A stretch of DNA of 64,000 bases, from the NCBI RefSeq assembly GCF_024199845.1, contig NZ_JANADO010000001.1, positions 3,348,001 to 3,412,000 on the forward strand. Direction: 5' to 3'. Below, piece by piece: positions 9,370 to 18,656 of the stretch. The notes beneath the pieces were generated by a model. It was not told the DNA's origin. It searched no databases and saw only the letters and a program-made list of their open reading frames with translations. Each line of letters opens with the position of its first letter. Position 1 is the stretch's first letter. A program made the position numbers and the translations under genes. The DNA comes from Bradyrhizobium sp. CCGB12. GTDB lineage: Bacteria > Pseudomonadota > Alphaproteobacteria > Rhizobiales > Xanthobacteraceae.

Positions 9370-10170
9370 ATGTCCAAAGGAAAAGTACTCGTCGTCGGCT
9401 CCAACGCTACGCGTATCGAGATCCAGGGTGGAGGCACCGGTCCGACCGGCCAGTACCTCAATGAAACGGTCGTGCCGGCGATGGCGCTAATCGACGCCGG
9501 ATACGAGGTGGTGCTGGCCACGCCTGACGGTACGAAGCCGTATATCGATCCGCCATCGGACTCCGCTGAGCATTTTGGCGGCGACGAGAATGCCTACCGT
9601 CGGGCCCGCACCTATTTCGACAGCGATCCGTCGATGACCGACGTGAGGACGCTGCGCTCGATCATCGACGAGGGGCTGGATCACTACGCCGCGGTTTTCG
9701 TCCCCGGCGGACAGGCCCCGGTGGTTGACCTCATGCAGGATGTCGAGCTCGGCAAGATCCTGCGGTACTTCCACGAGCGCAAGAAGCCGACCGCGCTGCT
9801 CTGCCACGGACCGATCGCGACACTGGCCGCCTTGCCGCACGCAAAGGAGTACCGCGCCGCCCTGATCGCCAGCGACAAGGCCAGGATCGCCGAGCTGGGC
9901 AAGGGCTGGCAGTATGCGGGATACAAGATGACGGTGTTCACGGCCTCGGAGGAGAAGCCAATCGAGGAGAACTTCCTGCACGGCAAGATCTACTTCACCA
10001 TGCCGGACGCGCTTGGCGCGGCTGGTGGCGAGGTCAGCAGGAGCGCCATCGACTTCGAGCCTTACGTCGTCGAGGACCGCGAGCTCATCACTGGCCAGAA
10101 CCCGCGGTCGGATCAACCCATCGCCGCAAAGCTGATCGCCGCGCTCAACCGCGCCACGGTGGCCGCCTGA
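9370..10170 (+). CDS. DJ-1/PfpI family protein (type 1 glutamine amidotransferase-like)
   Basis: 266-residue protein with the nucleophile elbow TALLCHGPIA (Cys145) and the FVPGGQAPVVDL glutamate-loop region. The long form with inserted segments (KGWQYAGYKMTVFTASEEKP, IYFTMPDALG) resembles the Hsp31/HchA subgroup, whose members act as glyoxalase III or protein deglycase. A CTGGAGACACC site precedes the ATG at 9370. It stands alone, upstream of the FAD-linked oxidase. Protection from 2-oxoaldehydes is plausible but not shown. Confidence 0.85.
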   Translation: MSKGKVLVVGSNATRIEIQGGGTGPTGQYLNETVVPAMALIDAGYEVVLATPDGTKPYIDPPSDSAEHFGGDENAYRRARTYFDSDPSMTDVRTLRSIIDEGLDHYAAVFVPGGQAPVVDLMQDVELGKILRYFHERKKPTALLCHGPIATLAALPHAKEYRAALIASDKARIAELGKGWQYAGYKMTVFTASEEKPIEENFLHGKIYFTMPDALGAAGGEVSRSAIDFEPYVVEDRELITGQNPRSDQPIAAKLIAALNRATVAA

Positions 10171-10404
10171 CGAAGCTGCAACGATCGTTGGGGGACCATC
10201 GTCCTCCAGCGATCCGGTCATTCTCCTTTGACCTGGATCAATTGCCGGACGTCAGGGATCGAGAACCTCCGGACCTGTCGATGCGGGCCCACCGGTCCAC
10301 AGGGTCAAGCCACATTGTCGTTAGACTCCCCGCCGCAAACGTGGACAATGCCCTCAAGCGCTTGACGCGCGCAGTGCACACCAAGATGCGCCAGAGGAAA
10401 CATA

Positions 10405-11880
10405 ATGCCGGCAGCCTTCCCGTCGTCCCTCCCCACCATCCCGACCGCTCCTTTGACCACCGAGATGCGCGATGCGTTGCGCGCGATCGTCGGCGAGAAG
10501 GGCCTTATCGAGGACGACCACGGCAAGCAGCCGTTCGTGACGGATTGGCGGGGATTGCTGGTTGGCGGTGCGGGAGCCGTCGTTCGTCCCGCCAACACCG
10601 AAGAGGTCTCCAAAGTAGTCCGGCTCTGCCACGAGCACGGCGTTGCGATCGTGCCGCAGGGTGGCAATACCGGCCTGATGGGTGGGGCAACGCCCTGGCC
10701 AGCGCACACCGGCATCGTGTTGTCGCTCGGCCGCATGAACCGCATTCTGGAGGTTGATCCCGTCGGCTATTCGATGACGGTCGAGGCCGGCTGCGTTCTC
10801 CAGACGCTTCAGGAGACTGCGGCCGGTCACGACAGGTTCCTGCCCCTCAGTCTCGGCGCCCAGGGCTCGTGCATGATCGGTGGCAATTTGTCGACGAACG
10901 CCGGCGGCGTGCAGGTGCTGCGTTATGGCAATGCCCGCAATCTCGTCCTGGGGCTCGAAGTCGTGCTGGCCAATGGCGATGTCTGGAACGGACTGCGTGC
11001 CCTCAAGAAGGACAACACGGGCTACGACCTCAAGCATCTGTTCATGGGCGCCGAAGGCACGCTGGGCATCATCACCAAGGCCGTGCTCAAGCTATGGCCG
11101 GCACCGAAGGACGTCTGCACAGCGTGGCTGGCCATCCGCGATCCGCGCGCGGCCCTTGAGATCCTGTCCGAAGCGCACGCGGCGTCCGAGGACAATGTCA
11201 GCTCTTGCGAGTTGATGAGCCACGCCGCCATCGACATGGTGCTGCGCCATATCCCCGGCACCCAGGATCCGCTGAAGGCGGATGCGTCCTGGTACCTCCT
11301 GCTCGAATGGTCATCCGCGCGGGCCCGCCAGGACGAGGCCGAGGGCATGTCCGAGAAGATGGAGCAGTTCCTTGCCGATCAGCTCGAGGCCGGTCGCGTG
11401 CTCGATGCAGCGATCGCGCAGACGGTCGGTCAGTCGCGCAACATGTGGCGCATCCGGGAGGGCTCCGCCGAGGCCACCCGGGCCGAAGGACCGGCGCTCA
11501 GCTTCGACGTGTCGGTCGCGATCTCCAAGATCCCCGAGTTCATCGACAAGGGGCTCAAGGCCGTACTCGACATTCTCCCGACCATTCGCCCCTATCCTTT
11601 GGGGCATATCGGCGACGGCAATTTGCATTTTTCGTTGATGGGGCCCAAGGGCATGGATCGGCAGACACTGACCCAGTACACGCCCGCCATCACGCGCGCC
11701 GTGAACGATCTCGTCACCTCCATGGGTGGTTCGATCTCGGCCGAGCACGGCATCGGCCTGGACAAGCTCGACGAGCTCAGTCACTACCGCTCAAAGATCG
11801 AGCTCGACATCATGCGAACCATCAAGCGCGCGCTCGATCCGCAGAACATCATGAACCCCGGCAAGGTGCTGCGGCTGTGA
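10405..11880 (+). CDS. FAD-binding oxidoreductase (GlcD / D-2-hydroxyacid dehydrogenase family)
   Basis: 491-residue VAO-type flavoenzyme. The FAD-binding domain shows the PQGGNTGLMGGATP pyrophosphate loop and a NLSTNAGGVQVLRYGNARN segment. The C-terminal FAD-oxidase domain has the GHIGDGNLHFSL metal/substrate motif and SAEHGIGLDK. This pattern fits D-2-hydroxyglutarate, D-lactate or glycolate dehydrogenases. It faces a convergent iclR gene across a 40-bp spacer holding a hairpin. The substrate may be the 2-hydroxy acid derived from the amino compound handled by the next cluster, which is inference. Confidence 0.88.
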   Translation: MPAAFPSSLPTIPTAPLTTEMRDALRAIVGEKGLIEDDHGKQPFVTDWRGLLVGGAGAVVRPANTEEVSKVVRLCHEHGVAIVPQGGNTGLMGGATPWPAHTGIVLSLGRMNRILEVDPVGYSMTVEAGCVLQTLQETAAGHDRFLPLSLGAQGSCMIGGNLSTNAGGVQVLRYGNARNLVLGLEVVLANGDVWNGLRALKKDNTGYDLKHLFMGAEGTLGIITKAVLKLWPAPKDVCTAWLAIRDPRAALEILSEAHAASEDNVSSCELMSHAAIDMVLRHIPGTQDPLKADASWYLLLEWSSARARQDEAEGMSEKMEQFLADQLEAGRVLDAAIAQTVGQSRNMWRIREGSAEATRAEGPALSFDVSVAISKIPEFIDKGLKAVLDILPTIRPYPLGHIGDGNLHFSLMGPKGMDRQTLTQYTPAITRAVNDLVTSMGGSISAEHGIGLDKLDELSHYRSKIELDIMRTIKRALDPQNIMNPGKVLRL

Positions 11881-11893
11881 CGGAATGATCGGA

Positions 11894-11911
11894 GCTCGCG
11901 ATCACGCGAGC
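11894..11911. terminator. hairpin between convergent genes
   Basis: GCTCGCG at 11894-11900 pairs perfectly with CGCGAGC at 11905-11911 around a 4-nt loop. It sits between the stops of the FAD oxidoreductase and the iclR gene, suiting a bidirectional terminator, although no U-tract follows on either strand. Confidence 0.5.
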
Positions 11912-11920
11912 ACGGCGTCA

Positions 11921-12715
11921 TCACTGCCCATCCGCGCCGTCATCGTCCTCGACCTGCAGAATGGTCTCCGACAGCAGCGCCGCGGCCTTTTGCAGCGGCG
12001 CTATGAACCGGTCCAGTTCGGCGAAGCTCACGCGCGCCACCGGTACGGAAACGCCCAGGCAAGCGATCAACTCCCGATCCGGTGACAGAATGGGAACGGC
12101 ACATCCCACCACGCCCTTCACGTATTCTTCGTTGGTTTTGGCCCAACCGCGCCGCCGCGTCTCATCGAGAACCTTCATCAGTGCGTGGACGTCGACGACC
12201 GTGGTTTCCGTGAATTTGGTCAGGGGGAGCGCGCGGCACAGCTTCGCCCTGATACGCTCGGGCAGTCTGCTCATGTAGATCTTGCCGGTGGACGTGCAGT
12301 GCAACGGCGCCGCTTCCCCCGGGTTGAACTGAAGACCCTGCGGCTCCGAAACGCGGACACTGTCGACATAGGCGACGGAATTGTCGCGCACGACGCCGAT
12401 CTCGCATTGCTCGCCGATTTCTCCCGCGACCGCCCGCAGGACGGCGTGCCGCCGCGCCGTGCGGAAGGCTGCTCCGATCACAGTGGCCGACAGTGTGACG
12501 AGCTGGTTGCCCACGACGTAACGCTTGGTCCCCAGCGCCTTCTGCAGGAGTCCGCGATCCTCGAGATTTCCGATCAACCTGTGCGCTGTCGGAAGAGGCA
12601 GCGAGAGAGCCTTTGCGATCTCCGCGGCCGAGACAGCTTTGCGCTGGTCGGCCACGTGCCGAACGATCGCAATGGCGCGATCCAGGGGCCCATCCTTCTC
12701 CAGGCGCTTCGTCAT
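11921..12715 (-). CDS. IclR-family transcriptional regulator
   Basis: 264-residue regulator. The N-terminal winged HTH (about residues 10-70: PLDRAIAIVRHVADQ, SAAEIAKALSLPLPTAHRLI) is followed by the IclR ligand domain with its RRGWAKTNEEYVKGVVG and PVARVSFAEL stretches. The start at 12715 has a GAGAAG ribosome site, and the HTH begins directly after it. It is divergent from the aminotransferase/ABC operon at 12953 and probably controls it through the palindrome at 12795-12816. Confidence 0.9.
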   Translation of the reverse strand: MTKRLEKDGPLDRAIAIVRHVADQRKAVSAAEIAKALSLPLPTAHRLIGNLEDRGLLQKALGTKRYVVGNQLVTLSATVIGAAFRTARRHAVLRAVAGEIGEQCEIGVVRDNSVAYVDSVRVSEPQGLQFNPGEAAPLHCTSTGKIYMSRLPERIRAKLCRALPLTKFTETTVVDVHALMKVLDETRRRGWAKTNEEYVKGVVGCAVPILSPDRELIACLGVSVPVARVSFAELDRFIAPLQKAAALLSETILQVEDDDGADGQ

Positions 12716-12794
12716 CTTCTCACCGGCCGAAATAGGTAGCGAAATCAAGATCAACGTCAAGCATTATCATTTTTCGGAATTAAATCTATTGAAA

Positions 12795-12816
12795 TTCGAC
12801 AATTTCGTTTGTCGAA
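12795..12816. promoter_or_regulatory. inverted-repeat operator candidate, iclR/aminotransferase intergenic region
   Basis: Perfect 8-bp arms TTCGACAA (12795-12802) and TTGTCGAA (12809-12816) separated by 6 bp. It lies 80 bp from the iclR start and 137 bp from the aminotransferase start, in an AT-rich stretch. A further half site ATTCGACAA occurs at 14114-14122 just before the substrate-binding protein gene. Likely site for the adjacent IclR protein. Confidence 0.55.
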
Positions 12817-12952
12817 ATCAGGAAAGCTCATATTCTTGGCGTTGCCGGTGATTGACCAGAAGTTGTGCAACGCAGTCTCGCCGTTCCCAGAATCTCGCTC
12901 CGCCATTGGCCGAGACCCAAGGGGGTGACGGCGCGCCCAACAGGAGATGTGC

Positions 12953-14113
12953 ATGTCTCGTCACTATGACGTCGACGCGGTGAGGAAGGAATTCCCCGCC
13001 GTCGAGCGGATGGTCTACCTGGATTCCGGGTTTCAAACGCCGCTCGCACGTCCCGTGAAGGCCGCGATCGAGCTCTTCCTTCGCGAGGGCTTCGAGATGG
13101 CCGGACCAAAAAGCGTCTGGCTCGACCGGGTGGAGCAGACCCGCGCCAAGGTCGCCCGCTTTCTCGGCGTGACCGCCGACGAGGTCGCCTTCACGAAGAA
13201 CACGTCGGAAAGCATGAACATCGCGGCCAACGCGCTGCCGCTTCAGGCCGGCGACAATGTCCTGATGATCCACGGCGATCATCCGAACAACGCCTATGCG
13301 TTCCTCAATCTGCAGCGAAAGGGCGTCGAGGTCCGCTTCATCCCGATGACCGATATCGTCGATGCCGACAGCTTTGCGCCCCTCATCGACGAAAAGACGC
13401 GCGCGATCTCGATGTCGCATGTGACCTTCCACGCCGGCCACCGCTTCGACATCGAGAGCGTCGGCGCGATGTGCGCTAGGAAGAAGCTCTATTTCGTCGT
13501 GGACGTGATGCAGGCGATCGGCGTCGTGCCTGTTGACGCGAAGGCGATCGGCGCCAGCTTCATCGGCTCTGGAAGCCACAAGGGATTGCTGGTCCCGCAA
13601 GGGCTTGGGTTGCTCTATTGGGACAAGGCGCTCCAAGCGCTGGAGCCGACCTATCTGGCGGCCGCGAGCCTCGCCGAGATTCCGGAGGATCTGATTGCGC
13701 GCCCCGACAAGATGGCGCCCTCGCCGTCCGCTGGGCGGTTCGAGCTCGGCAACTTCAATCTGCCCGCGGTCCATGCTCTCGGCGCTTCCCTCGACATGAT
13801 CGAGCAGATCGGGGTGCAGAACATCCAGAACCACTGCTTCGACCTCGGCGATCACCTGATCGCGAGCCTGGACGAGCTGGGCGTTCGCCTCGTTGGCCCG
13901 CGCGATCGACAGCACCGCGCGCCGCATATCTACGTCATCGCCCTGCCCGCGGCGGACTGGCTCGGCTATTTCGAGGAAAATGGCGTGCGCGTGTCGCCCG
14001 AACGAGACGGCATTCGCGTCTCGCTCGGCATGTTCAACACCGCCACCGACATCGATCGCCTGATCGATGTCGTTCGCAAGCGAGGGCTCACGCGGTCCTC
14101 GGCCGCAGCTTGA
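12953..14113 (+). CDS. class V aminotransferase-fold PLP enzyme
   Basis: 386-residue fold-type I PLP protein of the aminotransferase V/cysteine desulfurase/isopenicillin-N epimerase superfamily. The PLP lysine is Lys210 in GSGSHKGLLVPQG and the ring-nitrogen aspartate is Asp184 in FVVDVMQAIG. An AGGAG site 6 bp upstream supports the ATG at 12953 over one 6 bp earlier. It opens a five-gene run with a complete amino acid-type ABC transporter, so it probably acts on the imported compound, by transamination, desulfuration or C-S/C-N lyase chemistry. Confidence 0.85.
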   Translation: MSRHYDVDAVRKEFPAVERMVYLDSGFQTPLARPVKAAIELFLREGFEMAGPKSVWLDRVEQTRAKVARFLGVTADEVAFTKNTSESMNIAANALPLQAGDNVLMIHGDHPNNAYAFLNLQRKGVEVRFIPMTDIVDADSFAPLIDEKTRAISMSHVTFHAGHRFDIESVGAMCARKKLYFVVDVMQAIGVVPVDAKAIGASFIGSGSHKGLLVPQGLGLLYWDKALQALEPTYLAAASLAEIPEDLIARPDKMAPSPSAGRFELGNFNLPAVHALGASLDMIEQIGVQNIQNHCFDLGDHLIASLDELGVRLVGPRDRQHRAPHIYVIALPAADWLGYFEENGVRVSPERDGIRVSLGMFNTATDIDRLIDVVRKRGLTRSSAAA

Positions 14114-14142
14114 ATTCGACAAACCATGGGAAGGTGAAAAGC

Positions 14143-15036
14143 ATGAAGAAGCTCATTCAGGTGCTGGGACTTCTCCCGGGACTGATGGCCGTCAGTCCAA
14201 CTCCCTCCGTGGCCGCCGACAGCCCGACGCTGGACAAGATCAAATCCAGCGGCGCGATCACCATCGGCTACCGTGAGGCATCGATACCGTTCTCATATCT
14301 CGGGCCCGACCAGAAGCCCGTCGGCTTCTCGCTCGATCTCTGCGGGGCGATCGTCGATCGCATCAAGGAGGCGCTGAAGCTGCCCAATGTGAAGGTGAAC
14401 TACACCCCGGTGAACTCCTCGAACCGGATTCCACTGATCCAGAGCGGAACTGTCGACATCGAGTGTGGCGGCACGGCAAACGACAAGAAGCGGCAGGAGC
14501 AGGTCTCATTCTCCGTTGCCACCTTCGTCAGCCAGCCGCGATGGCTCGTCAAGGCGGATGGGCCCAAGAGCGCGGCAGACCTCAAGGGCAAGACCGTCGT
14601 CGTGACCCAGGGCTCCAACGCCGTCGGATTTGCCCAGGGCGTGAACGCAAAGGAGCAGCTCGGCTTCAACATCGTCCAGGCAAAAGACCACGCCGAGTCA
14701 TTCCTGATGCTGACCACCGGGCGTGCCTCCGCCTTCATGGAAGACGACATCCTGCTTGCGGGCCTCAAGGCCGCGGCACCAAATCCCAATGCACTGAGGT
14801 TCCTGCCCGAGGGATACGCCAAGATCTACTACGGACTGATGTTCACGAAGGGCGACGCCGGCTTCAAGGCGCTCGTTGATGAGGTCCTGTCCAAGCAGAT
14901 GGCATCGGGTCAATTCGAGAAGACCTATGCGAAGTGGTTCAACAGCCCGATTCCGCCCAAGGGCGAAAATCTCGCATTCCCGCTCTCCGAGACGCTCAAG
15001 GACAGGATCGCGCATCCGAGCGACGCCGTCGACTAA
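14143..15036 (+). CDS. amino acid ABC transporter, periplasmic substrate-binding protein
   Basis: 297-residue family 3 solute-binding protein with a Sec signal peptide (KKLIQVLGLLPGLMAVSPTPSVAA). Features matching GltI-type glutamate/aspartate binders include ITIGYREASIPFSYLG, KPVGFSLDLC, the IPLIQSGTVDIECGGTAND ligand loop, and the RASAFMEDDILLAG segment. It lies 29 bp downstream of the PLP enzyme and is followed by two permeases and an ATPase. The ligand is probably an acidic or related amino acid; the PLP enzyme suggests it is catabolised. Confidence 0.9.
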   Translation: MKKLIQVLGLLPGLMAVSPTPSVAADSPTLDKIKSSGAITIGYREASIPFSYLGPDQKPVGFSLDLCGAIVDRIKEALKLPNVKVNYTPVNSSNRIPLIQSGTVDIECGGTANDKKRQEQVSFSVATFVSQPRWLVKADGPKSAADLKGKTVVVTQGSNAVGFAQGVNAKEQLGFNIVQAKDHAESFLMLTTGRASAFMEDDILLAGLKAAAPNPNALRFLPEGYAKIYYGLMFTKGDAGFKALVDEVLSKQMASGQFEKTYAKWFNSPIPPKGENLAFPLSETLKDRIAHPSDAVD

Positions 15037-15101
15037 CGCCGGCATCGTTCGGCTCTTCTCGCGAGGTCATCCTCGTTCGCACCTGCACCTGGAGGCTCGC
15101 G

Positions 15102-15896
15102 ATGTTCGGAGTGCTGTTTGAACAGGCGGCGGACGGCCAGCGCTATATCGACTGGCTTCTGTCGGGTCTCGGCTGGACCCTGGCTCTGGCTTTCTTCGGC
15201 TGGTGGATCGCGTTCGGCATCGGCTTGATCGTCGGCGTGGGCCGCACGGTCCGGAATCGTTTCTTCTCGATCTTGGCCCGGCTCTATGTCGAGATATTCC
15301 GGAACATCCCTGTCCTGGTGCAGATGTTCCTCTGGTATTTTGTCTTCCCAGAGGTGGTGCCCAGCGCGGTCGGCGATGCAATCAAGCAAATTCCGCCGCC
15401 CTGGGCCTCGTTCTTCCCGGCACTTCTCTGCCTCGGGCTCTACACCGCGGCCCGCATAGCCGAGCAAGTCCGGGCGGGAATCGAAGCGCTCCCACGGGGG
15501 CAGATCGAGGCCGCGAGCGCCCTCGGTCTCGGCGGCTACCTCACCTATCGCTATGTCATCGTGCCGCAGGCCTTGCGCCTCATCGTGCCGAGCCTCACGA
15601 GCGAGGTCATGGGCATCTACAAGAACACTTCAGTCGCACTCACCATCGGCTTGATGGAGCTGACCGCTCAGGCCCGCCAGATCAGCGAGGCCACGTTCCA
15701 GACATTCTCGGCATTTGGCGCGGCGACCATCGTCTACCTGTGTCTGGCACTGATTGCCTATCAAACCATGATGCTGATCGACAGAGCGGTCCGGATTCCC
15801 GGCAGCGCCCCCGCCAAGCTCGCTTCTGATCAGGATCTGACTGCCGACATGCAGCAAGGCGGCGCCCTGCCCGGCGCCATGGAGGTTGTGAAATGA
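15102..15896 (+). CDS. amino acid ABC transporter permease (GltJ-like)
   Basis: 264-residue inner-membrane permease of the HisMQ family. It shows the YVEIFRNIPVLVQMFLWYF motif and the cytoplasmic EAA loop (EAASALGLGGYLTYRYVIVPQALR) that docks on the ATPase. A GGAGG site precedes the ATG at 15102. Its TGA overlaps the start of the second permease (ATGA), indicating translational coupling. It forms a heterodimer with the following permease. Confidence 0.9.
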   Translation: MFGVLFEQAADGQRYIDWLLSGLGWTLALAFFGWWIAFGIGLIVGVGRTVRNRFFSILARLYVEIFRNIPVLVQMFLWYFVFPEVVPSAVGDAIKQIPPPWASFFPALLCLGLYTAARIAEQVRAGIEALPRGQIEAASALGLGGYLTYRYVIVPQALRLIVPSLTSEVMGIYKNTSVALTIGLMELTAQARQISEATFQTFSAFGAATIVYLCLALIAYQTMMLIDRAVRIPGSAPAKLASDQDLTADMQQGGALPGAMEVVK

Positions 15897-16585
15897 ACAC
15901 CCTCGATTTCTCGATACTCGCACAATCCTGGCCCTATCTCTGGTCGGGCCTCCTCTTCTCGTTGTCGCTCACGGCCGCCGCGTTCGTCATCGGCATGGTT
16001 CTCGGAACCTGCCTTGCGCTCGTCCAGCACTTCGAGATCCCCGTGCTTGCGCAGATTGTCCGCGGCTACGTCGCGCTGATCCGGTCCATCCCGCTGATCC
16101 TCGTCCTGTTCTGGTTCTTCTTCCTGGTGCCGATCGTGCTTGGGCACCTGAGCGGCAACGGCCGCCCGATTCCGATCGGCGCCACATATACGGCCTTCAT
16201 CACCTTCGGATTGTTCGAGGCGGCCTACTACTCCGAGATCATCCGTGTCGGGCTGCGGGCGGTGAACAAGGGTCAGTTCGAGGCCTGCCAGGCACTCGCA
16301 TTGTCCACCTACGACACCTACCGCCATGTCGTCCTTCCGCAGGTGCTGCGTGTTGCCAGTCCGATCATCCTGAGCCAGACGATCATCCTGTTTCAGGACA
16401 CCTCTCTCGTCTACGTCCTCTCGCTGACGGATCTTCTGGGAGCCGCTTCGAAGCTCGCGCAGCTCAATGGCCGGCTCGTTGAAATGTACCTCGTTATCGC
16501 CCTGGTCTATCTGGCCATCAGCTCTGCAGCCTCGCAGTGTGTCGCCACCCTCCGCAAGCGATATGCCCTTGCCGCGGTGCGATGA
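15893..16585 (+). CDS. amino acid ABC transporter permease (GltK-like)
   Basis: 230-residue HisMQ-type permease. The [19 protein letters not shown] stretch and the EAA loop [24 protein letters not shown] are clear. It starts inside the stop of the previous permease, so the two subunits are made together. Five membrane helices are apparent. Confidence 0.9.
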   Translation: MNTLDFSILAQSWPYLWSGLLFSLSLTAAAFVIGMVLGTCLALVQHFEIPVLAQIVRGYVALIRSIPLILVLFWFFFLVPIVLGHLSGNGRPIPIGATYTAFITFGLFEAAYYSEIIRVGLRAVNKGQFEACQALALSTYDTYRHVVLPQVLRVASPIILSQTIILFQDTSLVYVLSLTDLLGAASKLAQLNGRLVEMYLVIALVYLAISSAASQCVATLRKRYALAAVR

Positions 16586-16625
16586 CCACCGGGATATCAA
16601 GCAGCCACGCATTCGGGAGACGAAC

Positions 16626-17393
16626 ATGCCTCAAGAGACTGTCGGCAATGCCACGCAGCCCGGCGCAATCGTCATCATTGAGAACGTGATGAAGCGGTTC
16701 GGCGCATTCACCGCGCTGAACGAGATCAATCTCAAGGTCGGCAAGGGCGAGAAGATCGTGCTCTGCGGACCGTCAGGCTCCGGCAAGTCGACGCTGATCC
16801 GGTGCATCAACCACATCGAGAAACACGACGGAGGCAGGATCGTCGTCGACGGCGTCGAGTTGAGCCATCGTGTCGCCGACATCAACAGCGTTCGCTCTGA
16901 GGTCGGGATGGTGTTTCAGAGCTTCAACCTGTTTCCGCACCTCACGGTCGCCGAGAACTGCATGCTGGCCCCGATGAAGGTGCGCGGCATTTCACAAGCG
17001 GAAGCGCGCGATCGCGCACTCGGCTTGCTGCGAAAGGTTCGCATTCACGATCAGGCGGACAAATATCCCGCACAACTATCAGGCGGTCAGCAGCAACGCG
17101 TCGCCATTGCGCGGGCGCTGTGCATGCAGCCCAAGATCATGCTGTTCGATGAACCGACGTCCGCTCTCGACCCAGAGATGGTCAAGGAAGTGCTGGACAC
17201 CATGGTCGAGCTGGCGCGAGAGGGAATGACGATGGTCTGCGTGACGCACGAGATGGGTTTCGCCCGCGAGGTCGCCGACCGGGTGGTCTTCATGGACCGC
17301 GGAAGCATCATCGAGGAGGCAGATCCGGAAACGTTCTTCCGAGCTCCTCGCACGGAACGGGCAAGGGGTTTCCTGAGCCAGATCATTCACTAG
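16626..17393 (+). CDS. amino acid ABC transporter ATP-binding protein (GlnQ/GltL-like)
   Basis: 255-residue ATPase energising the importer. Walker A is GPSGSGKST (residues 48-56), the Q-loop is [13 protein letters not shown], the signature is LSGGQQQR, Walker B is [12 protein letters not shown] and the switch histidine is in CVTHEMGFA. It follows the second permease by 40 bp and ends the operon; the next gene is convergent. Confidence 0.93.
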   Translation: MPQETVGNATQPGAIVIIENVMKRFGAFTALNEINLKVGKGEKIVLCGPSGSGKSTLIRCINHIEKHDGGRIVVDGVELSHRVADINSVRSEVGMVFQSFNLFPHLTVAENCMLAPMKVRGISQAEARDRALGLLRKVRIHDQADKYPAQLSGGQQQRVAIARALCMQPKIMLFDEPTSALDPEMVKEVLDTMVELAREGMTMVCVTHEMGFAREVADRVVFMDRGSIIEEADPETFFRAPRTERARGFLSQIIH

Positions 17394-17399
17394 GGTCTG

Positions 17400-17431
17400 G
17401 CGCGGCCCGGTCGGGGAAAGATCGACCGCGC
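17400..17431. terminator. imperfect hairpin between convergent operons
   Basis: GCGC (17400-17403) and GGTCG (17409-17413) pair with CGACC (17423-17427) and GCGC (17428-17431), leaving a bulge. It sits in the 42 bp between the ABC ATPase stop and the TadE-like gene stop, as expected for a shared terminator, but the stem is bulged and has no U-tract. Confidence 0.3.
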
Positions 17432-17435
17432 GACG

Positions 17436-18089
17436 CTAGCAGCTCTTCTGCTGCAAATGCTGGACGCAGGTGCAGGTGGTCGTCGCCGGATATTTCACGT
17501 CGTAATAGGGAAAGCTCGAGGTGGCCGGGCTGTTGGTCGAGCAACGCGGGAACAGGTAGTAGCTGTCCGACAGCTTCACGGTGCCGGCGATGGTGAAGCC
17601 GAGGTTGGGCGCGTAGTCGTAGGACACCTCGCTCAAGATGAGCGAGATATTGGCGTTGCTGGTACCGCTCGGCGCGGTGAAGGATGACAGCGTCATCTGC
17701 TGACCGACGGCTCTCGCCCCCGTGGAGCTTGTCGATTTGCTCCATTGCACGGTCGCCTTGCCGCTGCTGTCAGTCGACACTTCCGAGACCGTGATCGTCA
17801 TCAAGGAGGTCGTGCCGCTCTTGATGGGATATGGGGCCATGATGGCGGTCGCAGCTGCAAGGATGCCGTCCATCTGGGACGAGGTGACCGCCGTGTTCTG
17901 CGTGACCATGTCGGCGACACTGTGCGCGGTCGCGCTGACCTTGACGTTCATGGCGAGGCCGTTGCCGAGCTCGACGCCGCCGACATAGAGCACCAGCATG
18001 AACGGCACCACCATGGCGAACTCCGTCGCTGCGACGGCGCGGTCATCGGTCAACAGGTGCCGAGCGCGAGACGACAGGGCGGAGATCAT
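17436..18089 (-). CDS. TadE/TadG-like pilus assembly protein
   Basis: 217-residue secreted pseudopilin-like protein. The N-terminus DDRAVAATEFAMVVPFMLVLYVGGVELGNGLA is the TadE-type leader with the conserved glutamate in the hydrophobic segment. A Ser/Thr-rich beta domain follows and ends in a cysteine-rich tail (TTTCTCVQHLQQKSC). The start at 18089 shares one base with the stop of the upstream TadE-like gene (TGATG), so they are cotranslated. It is probably a minor subunit of a Tad/Flp pilus, whose motor and major pilin genes are not in this window. Confidence 0.85.
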   Translation of the reverse strand: MISALSSRARHLLTDDRAVAATEFAMVVPFMLVLYVGGVELGNGLAMNVKVSATAHSVADMVTQNTAVTSSQMDGILAAATAIMAPYPIKSGTTSLMTITVSEVSTDSSGKATVQWSKSTSSTGARAVGQQMTLSSFTAPSGTSNANISLILSEVSYDYAPNLGFTIAGTVKLSDSYYLFPRCSTNSPATSSFPYYDVKYPATTTCTCVQHLQQKSC

Positions 18090-18646
18090 CAGGTAGCTCC
18101 TGGCTCGTTCTGGAACGCAGCGGACGACATGATCAGCCTGTTGCCGTTGCTGAGATTCGAGAGGTTGAAACCGAGCGGCCCGAGGACGACCGGCCACACG
18201 TACATGACGCGGAGAACGACGATATCGCCGGCATCGCCCGGATCGTACTGCCAGACATTGGTAACCTTGCCCGAGCTGTCGAAGGTCAGGGTGGGCATCG
18301 CCGTGTTCGCTGATGTCCACGAGGTCGCCACCTGCATGTCGACCATCAGGCCGCTGCAATTGAACAGGATCACGATCTGATCGCAGACTTTCTGCTTGAA
18401 GACCGCCTGCGTCATCTGCGCGGACTGGACCTGCCCCGTCAGGACGAGGCGCGCCGACTGGCGCACCACGGATTCGAGCATCTGCTGGGCAAAGAAGACC
18501 AGGAAGGTCTGGATCAGCGCGATGATGAGGGCGAGGAACGGCGCCGCGATGAGCGCGAATTCGACGGCCGTGGCGCCCCTATCGTCCCGCGCGAAGGCGG
18601 CACAGCGGTTGCGGCGTCTCTTGGTTGTTGCGGCGGATCCGAGCAT
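18089..18646 (-). CDS. TadE-like pilus assembly protein
   Basis: 185-residue protein with the classic TadE start: basic leader (TKRRRNRCAAFARD), then RGATAVEFALIAAPFLALIIAL with the conserved Glu after the cleavage site. The remainder is a periplasmic domain of unassigned fold. It lies 10 bp after the TadG gene and overlaps the following TadE/G-like gene by one base. Role: minor pseudopilin in a type IVc pilus. Confidence 0.88.
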   Translation of the reverse strand: MLGSAATTKRRRNRCAAFARDDRGATAVEFALIAAPFLALIIALIQTFLVFFAQQMLESVVRQSARLVLTGQVQSAQMTQAVFKQKVCDQIVILFNCSGLMVDMQVATSWTSANTAMPTLTFDSSGKVTNVWQYDPGDAGDIVVLRVMYVWPVVLGPLGFNLSNLSNGNRLIMSSAAFQNEPGAT

Positions 18647-18656
18647 GGCCCCTTCC

